A stretch of 64,000 bases of DNA from Streptomyces mutabilis (GTDB taxonomy: Bacteria; Actinomycetota; Actinomycetes; Streptomycetales; Streptomycetaceae): assembly GCF_014649815.1 (NCBI RefSeq), contig NZ_BMTT01000001.1, positions 62,001-126,000 on the forward strand. Reading direction: 5' to 3'. This document shows positions 58,258 to 64,000 of this stretch, piece after piece; positions within the stretch are counted from its first letter, which is position 1, and every line of letters starts with the position of its first letter. Under the pieces are notes generated by a model. That model made no database searches, was not told the DNA's origin, and was given only the letters and a program-made list of their open reading frames with translations. A program made the translations under genes and the position numbers.

Positions 58258-59724
58258 TCACACCGCCCCCGTGTCCGCCCCCTTCTCCTCCCGCTTCCCC
58301 GCCGGCAGCCACGCCCACATCAGCACCGCCCCGGCGACCAGCACGACCGCCGCCGTACGGAACACCAGCGCGTATCCGTCCGTCAGCGCGGCCGGCCCCG
58401 CTTCCTCTCCCCCGGTCCGGGCCGCCGCGATCGTCGACATCACCGCGAGCCCCAGCGACCCCCCCATCGTCCGGGACGTGTTGATCAGCCCGGAGACCAG
58501 CCCGGCGTCCCCGGCCGCCGCCCCGGAGATGGCCAGCGAGGCCAGCGGAGTCGCCGCCAGGCCCGCGCCCAGCATCATCAGCACCCCGGGGATCATGATC
58601 GCGGTGACGTACGCCCCGTCCGCCGTCATCGTCGACTGCCAGCCGAAGCCGGCCGCCGCCACCAGCGTGCCCAGCACGGCCACGTGCCGCGCCCCGATCC
58701 GCCGCATGAACCGCGGCGCGAGCTTCGACCCGAGGACCACCGCCAGCGAACTGGGCACCAGGGCGAGACCGGCCTCCAGCGGGGAGTAGCCCAGCACGTT
58801 CTGCGCGTACAGGGTCATGAAGAACCACATCGAGAACATCGACGAGCCGGACACCAGCATCGCCACGTTCGCCGACGCCACCGACCGCAGCCGCAGCAGC
58901 CCCGGCGGCATCAGCGGCGCCGCCGTCCGCGCCTCGACGAGCAGGAACAGCCCGAGCAGCAGCAGCCCGGCGAGCAGCGGCACGAGCGTGACCGTCGCCG
59001 CCCACCCCGCGGACTCGGTCTGCGAGATGCCGTAGGCCAGTGCGGCCAGACCGGCGGTCACCAGCAGTGCGCCCGGCAGGTCGAGGCGCCGCCGCTCACC
59101 GGCCCGGCTCTCGGTGAGCCACAGCACGGCGCCGGCCAGCACCACCGCGCCCACCGGGACGTTGATCAGCAGCACCCAGCGCCACGACAGCCCGTCCACC
59201 AGGACGCCGCCCACCAGACCGCCCGCCGCGCCGCCGCCCGCGCCCACGGCGGTCCAGGTCGCGATCGCCCGCGCCCGCGCCGCGCCCTCCGGCACCGCCG
59301 CGGTCAGGATCGTCAGCGTCGACGGCGCCAGCACCGCCGCGCCCAGCCCCTGCACGGCCCGTGCGAGCAGCAGCTGCCAGCCCTCCTGCGCGAGCCCGCC
59401 GCCCAGCGAGGCGAGCGTGAACAGGCCGAGCCCGACCAGGAACATCCGCTTGCGCCCGTAGAGGTCACCGGCCCGCCCACCGAGCAGCATGAAGCCGGCG
59501 AAGGCGATGGCGTAGGCGTTGACCACCCACTGCAGGCCCTGCGCGCTCAGGCCGAGATCGGCCCGCATCGACGGCAGGGCGACGTTGACGACGGACACGT
59601 CGAGGACGACCAGGAACTGTCCGGCGCAGGCGAGCGCGACGACCAGCCAGGTGGGAGGAGGGCTGCGGCGGGCGGAGATTCGGGCGGTGGCAGAGGTGCC
59701 GATGGCTTCGAGCATGGGTGTCAT
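58258..59724 (-). CDS. EmrB/QacA-family MFS drug transporter (DHA2, 14 helices)
   Basis: This 488-residue transporter has fourteen predicted helices. DHA2 signatures are LACAGQFLVVLDVSVVNVALPSM (motif D1), GGRAGDLYGRKRMFLVGLGLF (motif A) and GGLVGGVLVDGLSWRWVLLINVPVG (motif C and the following loop). It is likely a proton antiporter for hydrophobic drugs. There are two candidate starts, ATG 59724 and ATG 59715; GAGACC sits better before the latter, but 59724 keeps the conserved basic tail. A perfect palindrome CCTAGGAC-N4-GTCCTAGG lies 50 bp upstream. It is divergent from the next MFS gene. Confidence 0.92.
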   Translation of the reverse strand: MTPMLEAIGTSATARISARRSPPPTWLVVALACAGQFLVVLDVSVVNVALPSMRADLGLSAQGLQWVVNAYAIAFAGFMLLGGRAGDLYGRKRMFLVGLGLFTLASLGGGLAQEGWQLLLARAVQGLGAAVLAPSTLTILTAAVPEGAARARAIATWTAVGAGGGAAGGLVGGVLVDGLSWRWVLLINVPVGAVVLAGAVLWLTESRAGERRRLDLPGALLVTAGLAALAYGISQTESAGWAATVTLVPLLAGLLLLGLFLLVEARTAAPLMPPGLLRLRSVASANVAMLVSGSSMFSMWFFMTLYAQNVLGYSPLEAGLALVPSSLAVVLGSKLAPRFMRRIGARHVAVLGTLVAAAGFGWQSTMTADGAYVTAIMIPGVLMMLGAGLAATPLASLAISGAAAGDAGLVSGLINTSRTMGGSLGLAVMSTIAAARTGGEEAGPAALTDGYALVFRTAAVVLVAGAVLMWAWLPAGKREEKGADTGAV

Positions 59725-59774
59725 GGTCTCAACCCGAGTCCGCCCCTTGCATCGGCATTTGGTGCCCGTCCCGT

Positions 59775-59794
59775 CCTAGGACCGGAGTCCTAGG
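59775..59794. promoter_or_regulatory. CCTAGGAC palindrome between two divergent MFS genes
   Basis: CCTAGGAC-CGGA-GTCCTAGG has perfect 8-bp arms and a 4-nt centre. It is well placed to control the EmrB-type gene and perhaps the divergent MFS gene. No regulator is encoded next to it. Confidence 0.55.
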
Positions 59795-59862
59795 CGACCG
59801 GAAGGTGAACCGCGCGTAGGCGGGTTCCCAAGAGAAGGTCAAGAATTAGTTAGGGACTCGAA

Positions 59863-59878
59863 GCAACGGAATAGTTGC
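59863..59878. promoter_or_regulatory. Hyphenated palindrome before the divergent MFS gene
   Basis: GCAAC-GGAATA-GTTGC with 5-bp arms lies 96 bp before ATG 59974. It is a candidate operator only by symmetry and position. Confidence 0.35.
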
Positions 59879-59973
59879 CCCGGCGCACGAGGTTCAGTGT
59901 GCACACACCTAGACGACAGACGCAGACCAGATTCAGACGCATGCGCCGACTCCCGGCCTGGAGGCCCCACTCA

Positions 59974-61716
59974 ATGTCCGTGTCCCCCACGACGACCGAC
60001 GAACCCGCCCGGCGAGCGACCGGAGCCACCGTCCCGGTGCTCGCCTTCGCGGGCATCGTCGTCGCGGTGATGCAGACCCTGCTCGTCCCGGTCATCAAGG
60101 ACCTGCCCCGACTCCTGGACACTTCGTCCAGCAACGCCACCTGGGTCCTGACCTCCACGCTCCTGTCCGGAGCCGTGGCCACGCCGATCATGGGCCGGCT
60201 CGGCGACCTGTTCGGCAAGCGCCGCATGCTGATCCTCAGCCTGTCGGTGATGGTGGCGGGCGCGCTGGTCAGCGCGTTCACCGACGCCCTGCTCCCGATG
60301 ATCGTCGGCCGTACCCTCCAGGGCTTCGCGATGGGCGCGATCCCTCTCGGCATCGGCCTGATGCGCGACATGCTGCCGCGCGAGCGGCTGGGCTCGGCGA
60401 TGGCGCTGATGAGCTCCTCGATCGGTGTCGGCGGCGGTCTGGCGCTGCCCGCCGCGGCCCTGGTCGCGCAGCACACCGACTGGCACGCCTTGTTCTACGG
60501 CGCCGCCGGCCTCGGCGTCCTCGCCATCGCCCTGACCCTCCTCGTCGTGCCCGAGTCCCCGCTGCGCGCGAAGGGCTCCTTCGACCTGCCGGGTGCGCTC
60601 GGTCTGTCGGCCGGCCTGGTCCTCTTTCTCCTGCCGATCACCAAGGGAAGCGACTGGGGCTGGTCCTCGCCCACCACGCTGGGCCTGTTCGCCGCCGCGG
60701 TAGTGATCCTGCTCCTGTGGGGCCTGATGGAGCTGCGCGTCGCCGCCCCGCTGGTCGACCTGCGCACCACGGCCCGCCGCGAGGTCCTGCTCACGAACCT
60801 GGCCTCGATCATGGTCGGGGTCTCCTTCTACGTCATCTCGCTCGTCCTGCCCCAGCTCCTCCAGCTGCCCTCGGAGACCGGTTACGGCCTCGGCCAGTCG
60901 ATGGTCGTCGCGGGCCTGTGCGTGGCCCCGCTGGGCCTGACGATGATGTTCACCGCGCCGGTCTACGCCCGCCTGTCCGCCCGCTACGGCCCCCGCACCA
61001 CCCTGATCATCGGCCTGCTGATCATCGCGGTCGGCTACGGCGGCGGCCTCGGCCTGATGAACGCCGCCTGGCAGACCGTCGTCACCTCGGTGCTGATCGG
61101 CGCCGGCATCGGCCTCGCCTACTCCTCCCTCCCCGCGCTGATCATCGGCGCGGTCCCGGCCTCGGAGACGGGCGCGGCCAACGGCCTCAACACCCTGATG
61201 CGGTCCATCGGTACGTCGGTGTCGAGCGCCGTCATCGGCATGGTGCTCGCCAACACGGCGAACGACGTGGGCGGCGTCGCCGTCCCCACCATGCACGGCT
61301 TCCGCGTCTCGTTCCTGATCGCCACCGCCGCGGTCGCCGTGGGCCTGGCCCTGGCCTTCTTCCTCCCCCGCCGCCGCCCGGAGTCCACCACGCAACTGCG
61401 CGCGAGCAGCGAGGAGGACGCCAACCTGGCCCGTGCCGAGCAGGCGCTGGCCGGCTTCCGCGGCCGGGTGCTGACCACCGACGGCGTCCCCGTCGCCCGT
61501 GCCAAGGTCACGCTGATCGACCGGCACGGCCGCCAGGCGGGCGCGACGCTCTCCGCCGGTGACGGCAGCTACGCCCTCGCGGTCCCCGCCGAGGGGCCGT
61601 ACGTCCTGGCCGCCCGTGCCGCGGGCCACGGCCCGCTCGCCCACTCGGCGACCCACACCGGTCACCGCCCGGTCGACCTGGACCTGTCCCTGCCGGGCGA
61701 GACGGTCACCGCCTGA
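59974..61716 (+). CDS. MFS transporter with C-terminal carboxypeptidase-regulatory-like domain
   Basis: The 580-residue protein joins a 14-helix DHA2-type MFS exporter (about 20-470; motif A TPIMGRLGDLFGKRRMLIL, motif C-like GGGLALPAAALVAQHTDWHALF) to a ~85-residue C-terminal domain (about 495-580). GFRGRVLTTDGVPVARAKVTLID, a GDGSYALAVPAEG turn and YVLAARAAGHGP mark the second part as a CarboxypepD_reg/transthyretin-like beta sandwich. It would lie in the cytoplasm. GGAGGCC precedes the ATG. Substrate is unknown; the fusion is discussed in the findings. Confidence 0.9.
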   Translation: MSVSPTTTDEPARRATGATVPVLAFAGIVVAVMQTLLVPVIKDLPRLLDTSSSNATWVLTSTLLSGAVATPIMGRLGDLFGKRRMLILSLSVMVAGALVSAFTDALLPMIVGRTLQGFAMGAIPLGIGLMRDMLPRERLGSAMALMSSSIGVGGGLALPAAALVAQHTDWHALFYGAAGLGVLAIALTLLVVPESPLRAKGSFDLPGALGLSAGLVLFLLPITKGSDWGWSSPTTLGLFAAAVVILLLWGLMELRVAAPLVDLRTTARREVLLTNLASIMVGVSFYVISLVLPQLLQLPSETGYGLGQSMVVAGLCVAPLGLTMMFTAPVYARLSARYGPRTTLIIGLLIIAVGYGGGLGLMNAAWQTVVTSVLIGAGIGLAYSSLPALIIGAVPASETGAANGLNTLMRSIGTSVSSAVIGMVLANTANDVGGVAVPTMHGFRVSFLIATAAVAVGLALAFFLPRRRPESTTQLRASSEEDANLARAEQALAGFRGRVLTTDGVPVARAKVTLIDRHGRQAGATLSAGDGSYALAVPAEGPYVLAARAAGHGPLAHSATHTGHRPVDLDLSLPGETVTA

Positions 61717-61752
61717 CCCGCACCGCACGCACCCCACCGCACCGGTCCGCCC

Positions 61753-61785
61753 GCACCCCCTGCCGCAACGCGCGGCGGGGGGTGC
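61753..61785. terminator. Terminator after the MFS fusion gene
   Basis: GCACCCCCTGCCGC pairs with GCGGCGGGGGGTGC through one G-U pair, with a 5-nt loop, 36 bp after the stop. Confidence 0.7.
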
Positions 61786-61830
61786 GGCAGCATGGGGCCG
61801 CACGCCGGACGTACCACCGAGAGGACCCGC

Positions 61831-62484
61831 ATGCCCGCGGCAGCACCCACGCCGGAGATCATGGCCGCCTTCGAGGGCGCGAAGGGGTTCATGCCCACGC
61901 ACGAGGGCCTCGCGCTGTACGCGGCGGCCGTGGAGGCCGGCGGGCTCGGGCTGCCGCTGCTGGAGGTCGGCACCTACTGCGGACGCTCCGCGGTGCTGCT
62001 CGCCGACGCAGCCCGCCGGGCCGGGGTCACCGCGCTCACCGTCGACCACCACCGGGGCAGCGAGGAGCAGCAGCCGGGCTGGGAGTACCACGACCCGGAG
62101 ACGGTCGACCCCGAACTGGGCGTGATGGACACCCTCCCCACCTTCCGCCGCACCCTCAACCGGGCCGGGCTGGAGGAGCACGTGGTGGCCCTGGTGGGCC
62201 GCTCGCCCCAGGTGGCGTCGGTCTGGGGCTCACCCCTCGGCCTCGTGTTCATCGACGGCGGCCACACCGACGAGCACGCGGGCGCCGACTACGAGGGCTG
62301 GGCCCGGCACGTCGCCGACGGCGGCCTCCTGGTCATCCACGACGTCTTCCCGGACCCGGCCGACGAGTTCACCGGCCAGGCCCCGTACCGCGTCTACCTC
62401 CGGGCCCTCGCGTCCGGCGCGTTCACGGAGGACTCCGTGACCGACTCACTGCGCGTCCTGCGGCGAACGGGCACGGGGATCTGA
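61831..62484 (+). CDS. Class I SAM-dependent methyltransferase (Methyltransf_24-like)
   Basis: The 217-residue protein has a SAM-binding Rossmann core with LPLLEVGTYCGRSAVLLADAARRAG (motif I near residue 45) and VTALTVDHHRGSEE (acidic residue binding ribose). LGLVFIDGGHTDEHAGADYEGW and GGLLVIHDVFPDPADEF complete the D-G-x-H pattern seen in class I methyltransferases of the cephalosporin-hydroxylase/TylF-like group. The substrate is unknown; neighbours give no pathway. GAGAGGAC precedes the ATG at 61831. It ends 23 nt before the amidase GTG. Confidence 0.88.
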   Translation: MPAAAPTPEIMAAFEGAKGFMPTHEGLALYAAAVEAGGLGLPLLEVGTYCGRSAVLLADAARRAGVTALTVDHHRGSEEQQPGWEYHDPETVDPELGVMDTLPTFRRTLNRAGLEEHVVALVGRSPQVASVWGSPLGLVFIDGGHTDEHAGADYEGWARHVADGGLLVIHDVFPDPADEFTGQAPYRVYLRALASGAFTEDSVTDSLRVLRRTGTGI

Positions 62485-62494
62485 GGGCGCGGTT

Positions 62495-62500
62495 TAGAGT
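62495..62500 (+). promoter_or_regulatory. -10 box of a probable leaderless amidase promoter
   Basis: TAGAGT is followed by seven bases and GTG 62508, with no Shine-Dalgarno. Confidence 0.5.
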
Positions 62501-62507
62501 CGCTGAC

Positions 62508-63500
62508 GTGTCGTACACAGGCCCGGACTTCGAACCACCCCAGCCCCGCCGCTCCCCGCTGCGCCGCCCGCTGACGGTGGCGATCGCCGCGCTCGTCCCC
62601 GGCGCGCTGCTCGGCTGGGGGGTGTACGCGGCGGTCGCCGGCCCGGACGACGGGGGCGGCGGCGGTGCGGACCGCGCGAGCGGTGCGCGAACGTCGGCGG
62701 CACCGTCCTCGGACGGTCCGGCCTCCCCGAGCGCCGGCCCCAAGGCGCCCACGGGCACCTCCCCTTCGCCCACCCCGAGGAAGCCGTCGCCCTCCGCCTC
62801 GAGGTCCGCGCCCGCCGGGGCGAACGGCCCCCTCAAGGGGAAGGTCGTCGTCATCGACCCGGGCCACAACCCCGGCAACTTCCGGCACGCGTCCGAGATC
62901 AACCGCAAGGTGAACGTCGGCACGCACTGGAAGGAGTGCGACACGACGGGCACGGCCACCGACGCGGGCTGGCCCGAGGCGAAGTTCACCCTGGACGTCG
63001 CCCACCGGCTGCGCACGCTGCTGGAGGAGCAGGGCGCGACCGTGGAACTGACGCAGGACGACGACCGTCCGTACGGCCCCTGCGTGGACGAACGGGCCCG
63101 GATCGGCAACGAGGCGAAGGCCGACGCCGCGATCTCGATCCACGCCGACGGGTCGGGGGACGGCAACCGAGGCTTCCACGTGATCCTGCCGGGCTCCGTG
63201 CACGACGGCGCGGCCGACACCCGGGCCATCGTCGCCCCCTCCGCCGAACTGGGTCAGCGCATCGCGGGCGGCTTCGTCCGCGTGACGGGCAGCGCCCCCT
63301 CCAACTACGTCGGCGGCGGCACCGGCCTGGTCACGCGCACGGACCTGGGCGGTCTCAATCTGTCAACGGTTCCCAAGGTGTTCATCGAGTGCGGCAACAT
63401 GCGCGACGGCAAAGACGCGGCGCTGCTGACCAGCGGCGACTGGCGGCAGAAAGCAGCGCAAGGGATGTCTGAGGGAATCGTGAGTTTCCTGCGCGGGTAG
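62508..63500 (+). CDS. N-acetylmuramoyl-L-alanine amidase (Amidase_3)
   Basis: The enzyme cleaves the bond between muramic acid and stem peptide in peptidoglycan. The protein has 330 residues: a short cytoplasmic tail, one membrane helix (LTVAIAALVPGALLGWGVYAAVAG), a disordered Ser/Pro-rich spacer (about 50-110) and the catalytic domain. Zinc ligands are visible in VVIDPGHNPGN (His), PEAKFTLDVAHRL (Glu) and AISIHADGSG (His), with the catalytic Glu in VFIECGNMRD. It is tethered outside the membrane. The GTG start has no Shine-Dalgarno, and TAGAGT lies 7 nt before, so a leaderless transcript is likely. Confidence 0.93.
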   Translation: MSYTGPDFEPPQPRRSPLRRPLTVAIAALVPGALLGWGVYAAVAGPDDGGGGGADRASGARTSAAPSSDGPASPSAGPKAPTGTSPSPTPRKPSPSASRSAPAGANGPLKGKVVVIDPGHNPGNFRHASEINRKVNVGTHWKECDTTGTATDAGWPEAKFTLDVAHRLRTLLEEQGATVELTQDDDRPYGPCVDERARIGNEAKADAAISIHADGSGDGNRGFHVILPGSVHDGAADTRAIVAPSAELGQRIAGGFVRVTGSAPSNYVGGGTGLVTRTDLGGLNLSTVPKVFIECGNMRDGKDAALLTSGDWRQKAAQGMSEGIVSFLRG

Positions 63501-63658
63501 TGATCAGCGCGCGGATCCCCGGGGACAGGCCCGACGCCTGAACGATAGTGTCATCCGTACGATGAGGGGCCACCCCCGCGCTTCACTCCGGACCCTGACG
63601 GCGACATGGTGACAGCGACGCCTCTACCGACGACGAGACGACCTACGAAGGACCTGAA

Positions 63659-64000
63659 GTGAATATCCGCTCCCTCACTCGAGGCGACGGCGTGGTGATC
63701 GGAGCAGCGGTGTTGCTGTTCATCGCGTCGTTCCTCGACATCTACTCGATCGACGGCGCTCCGGACGACGCCGACATTCCCAGCCTGTGGGGCAGTGGGG
63801 CGGTCGTGCTCGGTGTCGTCCTCGCGGGCATCATCGGCACCGCGCTCATCATCGTGGCCCGCGCCCTGCCGCAGCCCAAGAAGGTGGCGGGGCTGGACCT
63901 CGGCCAGTTCGGTGTCGCGTTCACGCTCTTCGCCGCCTGGAGCGCGCTCGGCAACATCTTCGACCCGGCGGGCGCCTTCGACGGCGACGGGGGCTTCACC
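63659..64000 (+). CDS. Conserved multi-helix membrane protein, C-terminus outside window
   Basis: The visible 114 residues start NIRSLTRGDGVVIGAAVLLFIASFLDIYSID, with a first transmembrane helix at about 10-28. A second follows at about 48-70 (GAVVLGVVLAGIIGTALIIVARAL). A third begins in FGVAFTLFAAWSALGNIF. Charged stretches with Asp and Gly separate them. Streptomyces has several related integral membrane proteins with this N-terminus; no function is known to me. CGAAGGACC precedes the GTG start. The gene continues past base 64000. Confidence 0.75.
   Translation, partial: MNIRSLTRGDGVVIGAAVLLFIASFLDIYSIDGAPDDADIPSLWGSGAVVLGVVLAGIIGTALIIVARALPQPKKVAGLDLGQFGVAFTLFAAWSALGNIFDPAGAFDGDGGFT

Noticed and set aside
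1-64000. CRISPR arrays, tRNA genes, intact insertion sequences
   Set aside because: No regularly spaced repeats, no tRNA cloverleaf with a GGTTCGA-type T-loop in a plausible context, and no transposase were seen.

Overview
The window is a high-GC actinobacterial chromosome segment, almost certainly Streptomyces. Codons are strongly biased to G/C in the third position, GTG starts are common, and the gene content is typical: an AfsR/SARP regulator, a GS-like glnA2 next to glnE, secreted xylan enzymes with poly-Gly linkers, and an F420-linked reductase. The order glnE, yefM/yoeB, nadE, glnA2, panB, map, phoD-type phosphatase, xlnB and RNase H/phosphatase agrees with my memory of the S. coelicolor/S. 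lividans core chromosome. I cannot name the species. There are no tRNA or rRNA genes, no CRISPR array and no intact mobile element.

Layout. 1-7.9 kb: nitrogen and NAD metabolism (glnE, nadE, glnA2), the YefM/YoeB toxin-antitoxin pair and a DUF3105/DUF305 pair. 7.8-9.9 kb: an accessory scar. The last ~80 bp of glnA2 recur 2,058 bp downstream, and between the copies lie a WGxxGxxG surface peptide gene and a shattered phage/plasmid-type primase gene. 10.3-10.9 kb: an orphan double-glycine leader peptide and a 31-residue membrane peptide. 10.9-16.7 kb: a three-gene envelope operon (DUF3618/holin-like), a hydrolase, an MFS pump and a VanJ-like phosphatase. 17-24.9 kb: panB, a DrrAB-type exporter, a large AfsR-type regulator and an M50 protease. 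25-33.6 kb: npdG, an MFS pump, map, an iron-box heme oxygenase, a PhzF protein, a lipoprotein, a stand-alone Prim-Pol-like protein and a TetR gene with clustered operators.

33.7-45.8 kb: a two-component system, an Rsm22-like methyltransferase, a beta-lactamase-like protein with a Bcr/CflA pump, a Gfo/Idh oxidoreductase, a PhoD phosphatase divergent from an SDR, then small metabolic genes. 45.9-49 kb: the xlnB-axeA xylan operon and rnpB (RNase P RNA). 49-56 kb: a MerR gene with a membrane partner, yaaA, KDPG aldolase, RNase H/phosphatase, a zinc-ribbon protein and a Nif3-like protein. 56-64 kb: a MaoC hydratase, two MFS pumps (one with an added cytoplasmic beta domain), a methyltransferase, an amidase and a truncated membrane protein gene.

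Regulatory reading. Seven genes have a TANNNT -10 box 6-7 nt before the start codon and no Shine-Dalgarno, so they are probably leaderless: nadE, npdG, map, the TetR gene, the Rsm22-like gene, the Nif3-like gene and the amidase gene. Two others seem to start at CTG within a CTGA overlap. Recognisable operators are a TGTACA palindrome at yefM, an iron box at the heme oxygenase gene, CGAGACG/CGTCTCG palindromes at the TetR gene, CGAAA-type boxes at xlnB and 11-nt periodic repeats at phoD. The least explained features are the glnA2 3'-end duplication, the orphan GG-leader peptide, and a structured non-coding region near 43.0-43.15 kb.
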